Origin: a bacterium
GTDB taxonomy: Bacteria; UBP6; UBA1177
NCBI GenBank assembly: GCA_017961325.1
Contig: JAGCXM010000005.1
Location: 1-64,000, forward strand
DNA: 64,000 nt
Direction of reading: 5' to 3'
In this document: positions 33,601 through 41,938 of the stretch, piece after piece
Layout of the letters: each line of letters opens with the position of its first letter
Position numbering within the stretch: the first letter of the stretch is position 1
Made by a program: the position numbers and the translations under genes
The notes under the pieces: generated by a model
What the model saw: the letters and a program-made list of their open reading frames with translations, nothing else
Databases searched by the model: none
Told to the model about the DNA's origin: nothing

Positions 33601-34245
33601 GAAATCGGAGAAAGCTATCTCCAGCTGGGCAGACGAAAAGAGGCTTTGGAATATTTAAGGAAAGCTGAAAGGTCCGGCAACCGTGCCGCTGAAAAACACA
33701 TCGCCAGCATTCTTTACGAAAACGGTAAAACCGATCAGGCGATAAGTTATTTCAAGAAAGTTCTCCGTCATAACAAAAACGACGTCGAGGTTATGAGACA
33801 GCTTGGCTACATTTATAAAGAACGCGAAGAGTTGACGAAAGCGCTTTCCTACTTCAAGCTTTATCTCAAAAAGGTATCCGATTACAACGAAAGAAAGATG
33901 ATAGAAAACGAGGTCTATTACATTCAGCAGAATCTTCCGCAGGGAAAAACTGTAAAAGGTGCGGCGCCGGAAGATCCGGAGAAAAACGAACCGTCGGATG
34001 TAAATTCGGATAAAAACGAATCTGATGATTTAAATTCGGAGAAAGATGAATCGGCAGATGTAAATTCGGAGGCGAAAGAGCTTTACGAAGAAGGGCTGAA
34101 TTTGAAGGACGGAGACCCTGAGGAGGCGAAGAGCTTTTTTCAGGAAGTTCTGAAAATCGCTCCGAAAAACAGCGAATACTACCAGAAAGCCCTTAAAGCT
34201 CTGAACCAGCTTGATGAAAAACAGGAAAAATCCGGGGAAAAATAA
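30601..34245 (+). CDS. Zinc-ribbon/GYF-like/TPR giant membrane protein
   Basis: A 1214-residue protein. Residues 1-40 form an MJ0042-type zinc ribbon (CSKCNTSYQIDDSRIPEKG..VKCSACQNKF). A long acidic disordered stretch (about 45-195) leads to a GYF_2-like domain (VFFKNRKTGKITGPVEESQVDRLMMSGEI). A single transmembrane helix lies near residues 320-345 (ILFYAGTTVATIAILAIIGGGAYYFY). About 800 residues of TPR repeats follow (e.g. AIKYYEKAVEINQNDTDAI) and a repetitive tail of DVNSDKNES type. The zinc ribbon and GYF-like part would be cytoplasmic and the TPR part periplasmic. This domain plan is typical of Myxococcota, where relatives act in motility or envelope complexes; the role here is unknown. 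GAGGTG precedes the ATG. Confidence 0.85.
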   Translation: MKIVCSKCNTSYQIDDSRIPEKGLLVKCSACQNKFRVFLEKEDEGDSKDPDLLESEKSEPKESTESGIKEESVQEEIQEKPVDFSAGSEAQLDKKEEKSDIDFSNDRFDSDDELFADDASSNSNEKLDFDDLFSDAPASSGTSAKTSGNSAKNLFDDDEGDDLFSDLSDDIKKKKNDAEDFLKELFDGNPEPSVASQTVFFKNRKTGKITGPVEESQVDRLMMSGEISEDDDISYDGVNWDSDSAKGAEKSDFEDEKIDDNFGSVLFEEGTMIHKGDAEEIDLSGSDEGDNVDHVYIPDEFSESGAGKHKKAAKKGKGRGNSILFYAGTTVATIAILAIIGGGAYYFYAKRSNSADILDNISEQIAVNTGTLADVREALDKDTPEDYMNSIGILKQYIKPDDSAPSAVGLDGQVKMNLLISYNRRIESSASIDDKITTAMKKAAGNADLIKAKALYLYDQKQYDEAAALLQPLIDKSDQEVFYILGLIASGKQDLEKAENFFNTGFIQGGGKSVKIMYALANMKFQNGDTQSAMAFINRIISEAPNYMKAYLLKSRILMNGDIEEADRFLKGVDTNIVAKAEDFQKAEYYQMLASIANRRGFMKDAIKYYEKAVEINQNDTDAITKIADFYVQISDSTKAMEYYDMALKLDPKYSAAIIGKTEVYVLLSQKEKIYLELAKLDLKTLTNPQLLARVAKIYSNIGDKTKALEFYDLAIKSDSSYLESYIAKSQILLMDFNKVKELDQILVVLEKLGKDRYPYHLIKAIIDHKNADYKSAAEHFRLAEEKNSAGDERVYFFYGEFLKDQQRYAEASAMLYRAYKVDPENYDYMQSYVDSLEKEGKWKNIISLLESKTFIEKRKYRSYSSLANAYFHVKEYDKAVASIDHALELSSQNSSNYYLKAKILYTMGRYADAEKEIDTAVVLDMKNFDNYMLYARILSKRGDFKGAVEKIEAAEKLDPHDQDLLLMKGVIYKNLDDYRNALKYFNRVTNKSLKKEAYLEIGESYLQLGRRKEALEYLRKAERSGNRAAEKHIASILYENGKTDQAISYFKKVLRHNKNDVEVMRQLGYIYKEREELTKALSYFKLYLKKVSDYNERKMIENEVYYIQQNLPQGKTVKGAAPEDPEKNEPSDVNSDKNESDDLNSEKDESADVNSEAKELYEEGLNLKDGDPEEAKSFFQEVLKIAPKNSEYYQKALKALNQLDEKQEKSGEK

Positions 34246-34733
34246 TGTCAAAATCGGCGATTTATCCCGGAAGTTTCGATCCTTTCACGCTCGGACATCT
34301 CGATATCGTCCAGCGGGCTTTGAAAATTTTTGACAAAATCTACATTGCAATCGGTGAAAACCGAAGCAAAACGAACCTTTTTACTCCGAAGGAACGCAAG
34401 CTGCAGATTGAGGAGATTTTTCAGGATAATCCGGCGATAACGGTGGTGATTTTCGATGATCTGCTTGTCGATTTCGCGCGCCAGGTCAATGTTTTTACGG
34501 TAATAAGAGGGCTGCGTGCCGTGTCGGATTTCGAGTATGAATTTCTTATGGCTTCGACGAACCGCGCGATGGAGCAGGAAATAGAGTCGGTCTTTTTTAT
34601 GACTTCCGACAGGTATTCTTTTCTTTCGTCAAGCATCGTGAAGGAAGTTGCGTCGAAAAACACTTCCTATCTTTCGCATTTCGTCACTCCCAATGTCGAA
34701 AAAGCCCTGTGCGGGAAATTCCGTCTGATGTAA
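34245..34733 (+). CDS. coaD: Phosphopantetheine adenylyltransferase
   Basis: A 162-residue hexameric enzyme that converts 4'-phosphopantetheine and ATP to dephospho-CoA. The nucleotidyltransferase signature is YPGSFDPFTLGHLDI, then RGLRAVSDFEYEF for substrate binding, and YSFLSSSIVKEVA near the C-terminus. The start overlaps the TPR gene's stop by one base (TAATG), so translation is coupled. Confidence 0.97.
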   Translation: MSKSAIYPGSFDPFTLGHLDIVQRALKIFDKIYIAIGENRSKTNLFTPKERKLQIEEIFQDNPAITVVIFDDLLVDFARQVNVFTVIRGLRAVSDFEYEFLMASTNRAMEQEIESVFFMTSDRYSFLSSSIVKEVASKNTSYLSHFVTPNVEKALCGKFRLM

Positions 34734-34753
34734 TTTGAGTTTCCGGAGTCTTA

Positions 34754-36262
34754 ATGAACAGTGACAACAAACAGATACTTTCGTTTTTGGTTTTTGCTTT
34801 CGTCGTTCTCCTGCTTGTCTTGATCGTAATCTTTTCCGGTAAAAACAGGGAATCCGCAGAAAAAACTTTACCTGCACCATCCCAGGAAAAAACGAAACCA
34901 GCCGTAGAGACGTTCCATGAAACGTCTCTACAACATCAAACAGCCGCGGAAATGAAGGAAAACGAGGAGACCGTAGGCGAAACAATACCTGAATCGGCTC
35001 CTGCGCCTCAGAAAGAAAGCGAAGACATTGAATCTGCCGAAATTGCAGGCGGAGTCGATGTCGAAGTTGCGAAGGACAAGGATTCTACCGTCGATCAGGA
35101 AGGCTTTCTTCACGGCAAAATCCTGCCGAAAAAGGGAATGGAAGAGGCGCTGCTCAAAGTTCCCGGACTTCAGCTCAAGCACGCGATGGAAATAAGCAAC
35201 GCTATAAGATACGACGTCGATCTGACGCAGATAAAAGCCGGCGAGGATTTCAAAGTTAAATTTGACAAGGACGGAAACGTCGAAGAGTTCGTTTACTATC
35301 CAGATATCGTAACTTTCCATGTTTTAAAGCGCGATCCAACCGAAAAAAAGCTGAAATACACCGCAAAAATTCTGCCGACCGAGCGCAGATTCAGGATAAT
35401 CGAAGGAACCATCGACTCAACTCTCAACGAATCGCTTGTCAGGAGGGAGGACGTCACCCGGAATATCCGCGCCGTCACGGTCGGAATTCTCGAATGTATC
35501 GTCAGTTTCAGTACCGATGCGAGAAAGGGGGACGAATACAGGATTCTTGTCGAAGACAGATACTATAAAGGTGAAATGGTGCCTGGTTCGAAGGTGCTTT
35601 ATGCTTCATACCGCGGAAAGCAGGCCGGTTTCAGTGAGGCTTTCCGTTACGAGGACGAAGATCCGAAATCGGCTTTCAACGCTCACTATACGGACAAAGG
35701 AAAGGCGCTTATTCCGAGCGCGATGAGGCTTCCGCTGGATACGATACGCATCACGAGTCCGTTCGGCGTCCGCCGTCATCCGATAACCGGAAAAATGACG
35801 CAGCATCACGGCGTTGATTACGGCGCCCCTGTCGGGACGCCAGTTTATGCCGTTGCTCCCGGCAAGGTAATCGAAGTCAAGCAGACTCCGCTCGGCGGCA
35901 AGCAGGTGACGATAAATCATGCGGACAATACGAAAACCTACTATCTTCACCTGAACAGCTTCAATGTCAGTGTCGGAACGGCGGTTTCGGCGCGTCAGAG
36001 AATCGCTTCGGTCGGTAACACCGGAAGAAGCACCGGCCCGCATCTGCATTTCGGCATAAAAAGTCCGCAGGGAAGCTGGCTGAATCCTCTTAAAATCAAG
36101 ATGATCGCGACTCCCCAGCTCGATGCAAAAAGGATGCCGCGTTTCAAAACCCAGATGAAGGAGATTGTTACTCTTCTCGACAACACGGCACAGTATCAGG
36201 AGTGGATAAAAAAATACGACGAAGGGCCGCAGCCCGGTGATTTTTATAAGCAGTACAATTAA
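34754..36262 (+). CDS. M23 family metallopeptidase (murein hydrolase)
   Basis: A 502-residue envelope protein with an N-terminal membrane anchor (about residues 8-28). A variable linker to about residue 115 precedes an OapA/LysM-like central part (AMEISNAIRYDVDLTQIKAGEDFKVKFD). The C-terminal LytM domain has the zinc ligands in HHGVDYGAP and GPHLHFG. Such enzymes cut peptidoglycan cross-bridges or, as MepM-like proteins, allow wall expansion. The linker contains an inserted palindrome (34904-34931) that reads in frame as VETFHETSL. Its 3' end overlaps the convergent peptidyl-prolyl isomerase by 4 bp. Confidence 0.9.
   Translation: MNSDNKQILSFLVFAFVVLLLVLIVIFSGKNRESAEKTLPAPSQEKTKPAVETFHETSLQHQTAAEMKENEETVGETIPESAPAPQKESEDIESAEIAGGVDVEVAKDKDSTVDQEGFLHGKILPKKGMEEALLKVPGLQLKHAMEISNAIRYDVDLTQIKAGEDFKVKFDKDGNVEEFVYYPDIVTFHVLKRDPTEKKLKYTAKILPTERRFRIIEGTIDSTLNESLVRREDVTRNIRAVTVGILECIVSFSTDARKGDEYRILVEDRYYKGEMVPGSKVLYASYRGKQAGFSEAFRYEDEDPKSAFNAHYTDKGKALIPSAMRLPLDTIRITSPFGVRRHPITGKMTQHHGVDYGAPVGTPVYAVAPGKVIEVKQTPLGGKQVTINHADNTKTYYLHLNSFNVSVGTAVSARQRIASVGNTGRSTGPHLHFGIKSPQGSWLNPLKIKMIATPQLDAKRMPRFKTQMKEIVTLLDNTAQYQEWIKKYDEGPQPGDFYKQYN
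34904..34931. repeat. 28-nt palindromic element inserted in frame in the M23 gene
   Basis: GTAGAGACGTT (34904-34914) and AACGTCTCTAC (34921-34931) are exact reverse complements around a 6-nt centre. The whole 28 nt is a palindrome except for one mismatched pair in the centre. It lies in the disordered linker, keeps the reading frame, and resembles small palindromic repeats that spread in bacterial genomes. A diverged copy is at 59335-59362. Confidence 0.85.
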
Positions 36263-37188
36263 AGAAGAATATCTATCTTGCTTTCGCTGCGTTTCTTTTT
36301 GATCCAGGTCTGGAACATTTTTTCGACGTTTTGCTGATAGTAGATGTTTTTCAGCATTTCATAAGCTTCGCTGTATGTCGGCGGATCGTGTTTTTCGGCT
36401 TTTTCAAGCATGACGATATGCCATCCGTAACGCGTTCTGAAAGGTTCGCTGACTTCGCCTTCCTTCATTACAGCAAGTCTTTCTGAAAATTCCGGAACCA
36501 TGTCGTGTGCCGAAAAAGTTCCCAAAGAACCGCCGTTGGGAGCCGAACCGTCCTGCGAATAGGTTTTTGCCGCCTTTGCGAATGTCATTTTTCCGCTTGT
36601 GACTTCTTTGTAAATTGCAGTTACGGCATCTTTGACTTCGGCATCTTTGCTCTCGTCTGACTGGAGAATGATGTGGGAAGCCGTGAAATAAAGTTCCGGT
36701 TCGCGGCTGAACTCTTTTTCGTAAATGTCGTGCAAAGCCCTTTCGTCCACATCCATTGTGACGATTATCTTTTTTTTCAGTTTCAGAAGCAGAAGCTGCT
36801 CGCGCAGAACCTCGTTGCGGTAGGTGTCAAACGACATCCGGTTCTTTGCAAGTTCACTGTTGAACTGTTCGCGCGTCATTTTATTCTGCGCAAGAACCGA
36901 CTGCACGGCAGATTCGAGCTCTTCGTCCGTAACCTGAATGTCCAGATTTTTCGCTTCCTGCTTCGCGATTGCGTTGTTTATCAGCTGGTCGATCAGTTTG
37001 TCCTTCCTAGAAAGTACAGCCTGAGTGCTGACGCTTTCGGGATCGTCGAAACGCAGCAGTTTTTTGCAGTCGTAAATAGTGTAAACTTTTCCGTTTACGC
37101 GGACAACGGTTTTGTTGACAAGCTGTTCTTCTGCAAATAAAGAGAAAAAAGATAATAAAATAAATAAGATGACGAATCTGAATTTCAT
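36259..37188 (-). CDS. Periplasmic parvulin peptidyl-prolyl isomerase (SurA-like)
   Basis: A 309-residue secreted chaperone. The signal peptide (MKFRFVILFILLSFFSLFA) is followed by a SurA-type N-terminal domain (VVRVNGKVYTIYD...DKLIDQLINNAIAKQEA). A parvulin domain follows (ASHIILQSDES...YSQDGSAPNGGSLGTFSAHDMVPEF...PFRTRYGWHIVML). It likely assists folding of exported outer-membrane proteins. The gene starts 4 bp after the lipoprotein isomerase upstream, so they form an operon. Confidence 0.92.
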   Translation of the reverse strand: MKFRFVILFILLSFFSLFAEEQLVNKTVVRVNGKVYTIYDCKKLLRFDDPESVSTQAVLSRKDKLIDQLINNAIAKQEAKNLDIQVTDEELESAVQSVLAQNKMTREQFNSELAKNRMSFDTYRNEVLREQLLLLKLKKKIIVTMDVDERALHDIYEKEFSREPELYFTASHIILQSDESKDAEVKDAVTAIYKEVTSGKMTFAKAAKTYSQDGSAPNGGSLGTFSAHDMVPEFSERLAVMKEGEVSEPFRTRYGWHIVMLEKAEKHDPPTYSEAYEMLKNIYYQQNVEKMFQTWIKKKRSESKIDILL

Positions 37189-37192
37189 GAAG

Positions 37193-38299
37193 CTACTGTT
37201 TTTTCTCTTTCGGTTTAAGTTGAAGTTTTATGCTGTTTTCGTCATTTTTAAGTTCTTTCTGCTGTTGTTTCAGCTGTTCGAGCTGCTCTTTCGTAAGCAG
37301 GGGTTTCTGGAGCTTTCTCGCCTGCTGCTGATTTTTGTCAAAACTTTCGGAAGCGTCCTTTGCCTGCTGCGAAACCGAGAACTCTATGGCCATAGCCGAA
37401 TCCTTGTCGAATTTGTAGCCGAGTTCCTTTTTGATTTCCTCAACGGTGTTTTCATAACCGCTTTTTCTCTTTTCGGTTTTGAGTGTGTTTTCGATGGAGT
37501 TCTTAACATCTTCAAAAGTTTTTTCGACTTTGTCTTTTTTGCCGGTCAGTTTGATGATGTGGAAGCCGAATTGCGATTCAACCGGATCGCTGATGTCGCC
37601 GACTTCTTTAAGAGCGAAAGCGCCGTCACTGAACTCTTTGACCATTTTGCCTCCTTCTTCGGTTCTTTCAAAGTAACCGAGGTCGCCGCCTCTTTTCTTG
37701 GAACCTTCGTCTTCGCTGTATTTTTCGGCAAGTTTAGCGAAACTTCCCATGTCTTTTGCCGATTTTCTTGCCTCTTCAGCAACTTTTTCAGCAAGTTTTT
37801 TAGCAGCTTCCTTGTCCTTATTTTCGTCTACCTTGATAAGAATGTGGCTTGCTTTGACCTTTTCCGGCGTGTTGAAGGTATCTTTCTTCTCTTCGTAGTA
37901 TTTTTTCATTTCGTCTTCGGTAATCTTGAGGGATTCTTCGATTTTGACTTTCAGTTTCGTGCCGCTGTAGTATCTCGCAATCGTGTTTTTGAGCTGGGAA
38001 AGAAGTACAGGATCATCAAGCGCGCCGTCGAGAATCGCTTTTCTTGCGATAAGTTCGCCTTCGATGATTTTTGTAATAAGCTCTTCCTTTCTTTCCGGCG
38101 TATTGTAACGGCTTTTAAGATAATCGTTGAGATTGTCGATATAGTTTTTGATGTATTTGTCGCTGAGACGGACTCCGCCGAACTCTGCAATCGTTTTGCT
38201 GCCGCCGTCATTCGGATAAAGCACGTTCGCGGATTTTTCGCAAGAACATGAAATACACATAAGAATTGTGCCGAGCACAACTAAAAGCATTTTTTTCAT
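37193..38299 (-). CDS. Lipoprotein parvulin peptidyl-prolyl isomerase (PrsA/PpiD-like)
   Basis: A 368-residue lipoprotein with lipobox CISC near residue 17. A SurA-like N-terminal helical part precedes a parvulin domain (ASHILIKVDENKDKEAAKKLAEK...AEKYSEDEGSKKRGGDLGYFE...PVESQFGFHIIKLTGKK). The C-terminal tail is Gln/Lys-rich and likely coiled. The frame extends to 38362, but the ATG at 38299 has GGAGG 5 nt upstream and starts the signal peptide. It pairs with the soluble isomerase at 36259. Confidence 0.9.
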   Translation of the reverse strand: MKKMLLVVLGTILMCISCSCEKSANVLYPNDGGSKTIAEFGGVRLSDKYIKNYIDNLNDYLKSRYNTPERKEELITKIIEGELIARKAILDGALDDPVLLSQLKNTIARYYSGTKLKVKIEESLKITEDEMKKYYEEKKDTFNTPEKVKASHILIKVDENKDKEAAKKLAEKVAEEARKSAKDMGSFAKLAEKYSEDEGSKKRGGDLGYFERTEEGGKMVKEFSDGAFALKEVGDISDPVESQFGFHIIKLTGKKDKVEKTFEDVKNSIENTLKTEKRKSGYENTVEEIKKELGYKFDKDSAMAIEFSVSQQAKDASESFDKNQQQARKLQKPLLTKEQLEQLKQQQKELKNDENSIKLQLKPKEKKQ

Positions 38300-38351
38300 A
38301 ACTTCCTCCAATATAAAATTAACAACTTTCCGAATCCGGAAAAAACGCAGT

Positions 38352-38379
38352 ATTAAAACCAAATATTGATTTAAGTCAA
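38352..38379 (-). promoter_or_regulatory. Promoter of the two-isomerase operon
   Basis: On the minus strand TTGACT (38374-38379), 16 bp, TTTAAT (38352-38357), about 50 bp before the lipoprotein isomerase start. Confidence 0.55.
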
Positions 38380-38410
38380 GAGCAGCTTTGCTTCCCGACT
38401 TTCATTTTTG

Positions 38411-38438
38411 TTGATTTTTTATGGTTTTTGCGTAGAAT
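38411..38438 (+). promoter_or_regulatory. Promoter of the first MopE/anchor-L lipoprotein
   Basis: TTGATT (38411-38416), 16 bp, TAGAAT (38433-38438). It resembles the promoters of two other lipoprotein genes (17966, 41939). Confidence 0.55.
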
Positions 38439-38471
38439 TTTCCGTCTTTTGTGATGATAAAGGGGGCTTTT

Positions 38472-40130
38472 ATGAAAATTGTTCGTTTTTTGGTCGTTTC
38501 AGTTATTTTGGCGGCTTGTTTTCTTTTATCTTCCTGCAGCGGCTGCAGTAAGGAAAAATTCTCCTGCTTGAATTGCCCGATCGGTACGACATGCGATATT
38601 GAAAAGAAAATGTGTATCGAAGAGATATCCAATAATGAAAACGGAGATGACTCTACTGAAAGTTGGACGGATGGCGACTGTAATCCAGGCGAAATACAGG
38701 TTTGTGACTATAACGGTCCGGACGGAACGGAAGGCGTCGGTCCGTGCAGAGCGCCGATAAGAATCTGCAAGGAAGACGGAACCTGGGGAATATGCGAAGA
38801 CGGATACGAACCTGTTCATGAAAGGGGCGAAGAACTCTGCGCCAACGGAATCGACGACGACTGCAACGGAGTCGTTGATGACGGTGTTGATATTGACGGC
38901 GACGGCTACGGTGAATGTGCCGACTGCTGTGAATCAGAGTTCGTCTGTAAAGGTTTCGATCCTTCGATGATACATCCCGGAGCTTACGAAATGATCGGTG
39001 ATGAAATTGACAACAACTGCGACGGACAGATCGATGAACCTACTTCGTGCGACGCTGAGGAAGAACCGCTTGCAGTCGGTGATTATAAAGGAAATGCGGT
39101 AAAACTTGCCCGCGCGATTGGAATCTGCGGAGACCAGCTTGTTTCGGCAGAGATTTCGCTTGCTGGAAAACCGGTAGTGGAACACATCGCCGATGATTTT
39201 TGCGTATCCGAGATAATAAACAATCCCGACATATTGGAATCGAGAAAAATGGATGAACTGGAGAAACATAAATTCGACAGAATGAGCCGGGGTATGCCGT
39301 ATTACAACGATGAATACCAGACTTTTGCAGCTGAGCCGGGATTCGGCACAAAAATTGTTCCGCTTGAAGGTTCAAAGATAGCAATCCTTTCGACAGGTCA
39401 CTGGAAAAATCCGACAAAAGATGTCGATTGCGCGACACTTGAACAGGGTGATATGAAAACCGCGAGTACGGTTCCCGAAGACTGGATAAATATGATGCCT
39501 GACTGTACGATTCCGAAATCGCCTTCGTGCGGCGGAACGGTTGTTGAAGACGGTCTCAAGAATCAGTGTGACGGAAAGGATATCCCGTCGGTTCAGGATC
39601 CTGTCATGCTCACGCTTAAAGTAAAAGTTCCGGAAAATGCGCGTGCTTTTGAGTTCAACCTATTCTTCTTTTCGAAAGAATACCCGGGAACGGTTTGCGA
39701 CGATAGAAAGTTCAACGACTTTTTTGTTGCACTGCTTGATTCGGAATACAATGAAAATCCTGATGACGAATTCAGGAATCCTTACGACAAAAACCTCGCA
39801 AAAGACGAAAAAGGCAATTTCGTAGGTGTCGATCTTGCTCCGGACGGGCTTTTTCAGGTGTGTGACCCGGACGACGAAAAATCGGAATATGCATCCAGCT
39901 GCGTACAGGGCAAGGAGCTTCTTCTTGGAACACATTTCAAAGGCGGTACCGGCTGGCTCACGACCCGCGGAAATGTAATTGAGGGTGAAATTATCACTTT
40001 GAGATTCGCAATCTGGGAATACGGAACGGTCACTTACGGTCCGGACCATTCATTCGATTCTACGGTTCTTCTTGACGGCTTCAGGTGGCTGCCCAAACCT
40101 GCAAAAGCAGGAACATCCGGCCGGCAGTAG
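38472..40130 (+). CDS. Lipoprotein with MopE-type motif and choice-of-anchor-L-like domain (paralogue 1)
   Basis: A 552-residue lipoprotein (lipobox LSSC near residue 19). In order it has CLNCPIGTTCDIEKKMC, a YNGPDGTEGVGPC...CKEDGTWGICEDGYEPV module, and the MopE metal-binding motif CANGIDDDCNGVVDDGVDIDGDG with a second half GDEIDNNCDGQIDE. The C-terminal ~200 residues resemble choice-of-anchor-L domains: FEFNLFFFSKEYPGTVC, FNDFFVALLDS, GNFVGVDLAPDGLF, GGTGWLTTRGNV, LRFAIWE and DSTVLLDGFRW. These are calcium-binding, disulfide-rich surface modules; the function is unknown. The ATG at 38472 has AGGGGG upstream. Confidence 0.85.
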   Translation: MKIVRFLVVSVILAACFLLSSCSGCSKEKFSCLNCPIGTTCDIEKKMCIEEISNNENGDDSTESWTDGDCNPGEIQVCDYNGPDGTEGVGPCRAPIRICKEDGTWGICEDGYEPVHERGEELCANGIDDDCNGVVDDGVDIDGDGYGECADCCESEFVCKGFDPSMIHPGAYEMIGDEIDNNCDGQIDEPTSCDAEEEPLAVGDYKGNAVKLARAIGICGDQLVSAEISLAGKPVVEHIADDFCVSEIINNPDILESRKMDELEKHKFDRMSRGMPYYNDEYQTFAAEPGFGTKIVPLEGSKIAILSTGHWKNPTKDVDCATLEQGDMKTASTVPEDWINMMPDCTIPKSPSCGGTVVEDGLKNQCDGKDIPSVQDPVMLTLKVKVPENARAFEFNLFFFSKEYPGTVCDDRKFNDFFVALLDSEYNENPDDEFRNPYDKNLAKDEKGNFVGVDLAPDGLFQVCDPDDEKSEYASSCVQGKELLLGTHFKGGTGWLTTRGNVIEGEIITLRFAIWEYGTVTYGPDHSFDSTVLLDGFRWLPKPAKAGTSGRQ

Positions 40131-40179
40131 TCAGAATGACATTCGATGATTAGTAAGATATTTTGTTTCGGAGGCTAAG

Positions 40180-41922
40180 ATGAAGTATTGGCATTTATTT
40201 CTTGTTTTGTTTGTCTGTGCCTTTTGTTTTGTTTCGTGCGGCGGCGAAGAATCTTCTGCTCCAGCAGCAGGAAAAGTTTGTTCGTCAAACAATGATTGCC
40301 CGATAGGTTACTCTTGCGACACTCAGACAGGAAACTGCTATCAGGGCAGCAGCAATCAGAGTGATTCCGGAGATTCAGGAAACGGAGGCAGCTCTGACTC
40401 AGGCTCCGGTGACAATTCCGATTCAGGCTCCGGTGACAATTCCGATTCAGGTGACGGCGGTGATTCAGGCAGGCAGGACGGTGACGAAGATCCGATAACC
40501 GGAAAATGCGAACCCGGCAAAAAGCAGACCTGCGGCTATGAAGGCCCTGACGGAACAGAAAATGTCGGCCCGTGCAAGGCAGCTGTAAGAACCTGCAAAG
40601 AAGACGGAACATGGGGAAAATGCGAAGACGGATACGAGCCTGTTACCGAAATAGGCGAACTCTGCGGCAACGGAATCGATGATGACTGCAACGGCGTTGT
40701 CGACGACGGAACCGATATTGACGGCGACGGTCACGGTGCATGCACAGACTGCTGCGAATCGGCTTCAAATTGCAACGGTTACGATCCTGCAACGATACAT
40801 CCCGGTGCTTATGAAATGATGGGTGATGAAATTGACAACAACTGCAACGGCGAAGTAGATGAAGCCACTTCATGCGACGGCGAAGATTCGCCCCTTGTAC
40901 TTGATGATTACGCAGGCAACGCGGTAAAACTCGCCCACGCAATGGGAATCTGCGGCGACCAGCTTGTTTCTGCCGAAATTTCGCTCGCGGGACCCGCCGC
41001 AACTGAACAAATTGCGGATGAACAATGCGTAAGCATAGGAACCGGAAACAGAGGTCCACGACAAAGTCTTCCCTTGCCGTATTACACCAGCGAATATCAG
41101 ACTTTTGCAGCAGAACCGAAATTCGGGAACAATGTTCTTCCGAAAGAAGGTTCGAAAATGGCGATTCTCTCAACCGGGGCTTGGAATCATCCGACACAGA
41201 ATGCAACTTGCGCAAAACTTGATTACGGTGACATGAAAACGGCAAGCAAAATTCCCGAAGACTGGATAAACATGATGAAAGACTGCGTAGTTCCGAAATC
41301 ACCGACATGCAATGACAATAAACCTATCGAAACAGGTCTTTCCAATCAGTGTGTAGGAAAAGAGATTCCCACGGTTCAAGATCCGATCATGCTCACACTC
41401 AAAGTGAAAGCGCCGATGAACGCAAGAGCATTTGAGTTCAATCTTTTCTTTTTTTCGGCTGAATATCCGAACATGGTGTGCAATGACCTTAATTATAATG
41501 ATTTCTTCATTGCGTTACTTGATTCAGAAAATAATGAGAAATATCCTAATGACGAGCAGAATCCCTATGACAAAAATCTGGCAATAAATGAAAACGGTAA
41601 CTTTGTCGGAGTTGATCTTGCTCCTGACGGGCTTTTTACGGTTTGCGGCACAAACGGAAGCTATTCTTCATTCTGTAAAGACGGAACAACACTGCTTGCC
41701 GGAACTGGTTTCGACAATCTTCCACGTTATAACGGGGGCGGAACGAACTGGCTCACGACACGCGGAAACGTCGTTCCAGGCGAAATCATAACGTTGAGAC
41801 TTGCGCTTTGGGAACAGGGAGAAGTTAATTACGGTTCGGATCATTCTTATGATTCTACGGTTCTTCTCGACGGCTTCAGATGGCTTCCGAATCCTGCAAA
41901 AGCGGGAACAGGTCAGCAGTAA
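40180..41922 (+). CDS. Lipoprotein with MopE-type motif and choice-of-anchor-L-like domain (paralogue 2)
   Basis: A 580-residue close paralogue of the preceding gene (lipobox FVSC near residue 20). It has a longer Ser/Asp/Gly linker that includes a 24-nt tandem DNA repeat. CSSNNDCPIGYSCDTQTGNC, the GYEGPDGTENVGPC...CKEDGTWGKCEDGYEPV module, CGNGIDDDCNGVVDDGTDIDGDG and GDEIDNNCNGEVDE follow. The C-terminal domain repeats FEFNLFFFSAEYPNMVC, YNDFFIALLDS, VGVDLAPDGLF, NWLTTRGNV and DSTVLLDGFRW. The middle part (ADEIS...YYTSEYQTFAAEP) also matches paralogue 1. GGAGG lies 5 nt before the ATG. Confidence 0.85.
   Translation: MKYWHLFLVLFVCAFCFVSCGGEESSAPAAGKVCSSNNDCPIGYSCDTQTGNCYQGSSNQSDSGDSGNGGSSDSGSGDNSDSGSGDNSDSGDGGDSGRQDGDEDPITGKCEPGKKQTCGYEGPDGTENVGPCKAAVRTCKEDGTWGKCEDGYEPVTEIGELCGNGIDDDCNGVVDDGTDIDGDGHGACTDCCESASNCNGYDPATIHPGAYEMMGDEIDNNCNGEVDEATSCDGEDSPLVLDDYAGNAVKLAHAMGICGDQLVSAEISLAGPAATEQIADEQCVSIGTGNRGPRQSLPLPYYTSEYQTFAAEPKFGNNVLPKEGSKMAILSTGAWNHPTQNATCAKLDYGDMKTASKIPEDWINMMKDCVVPKSPTCNDNKPIETGLSNQCVGKEIPTVQDPIMLTLKVKAPMNARAFEFNLFFFSAEYPNMVCNDLNYNDFFIALLDSENNEKYPNDEQNPYDKNLAINENGNFVGVDLAPDGLFTVCGTNGSYSSFCKDGTTLLAGTGFDNLPRYNGGGTNWLTTRGNVVPGEIITLRLALWEQGEVNYGSDHSYDSTVLLDGFRWLPNPAKAGTGQQ
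40399..40446 (+). repeat. 24-nt tandem repeat in the lipoprotein linker
   Basis: Two exact 24-nt units (40399-40422 and 40423-40446) encode the repeated linker SGSGDNSD. A shorter third match follows. Unit gain or loss would change linker length without a frameshift. Confidence 0.85.
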
Positions 41923-41938
41923 TAAAAAAGCAACCCTC

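Noticed and set aside
37112-38251. Phe-rich open frame of 379 codons on the plus strand
   Set aside because: Shadow of the two parvulin genes on the minus strand (Lys/Glu codons read as Phe/Leu).
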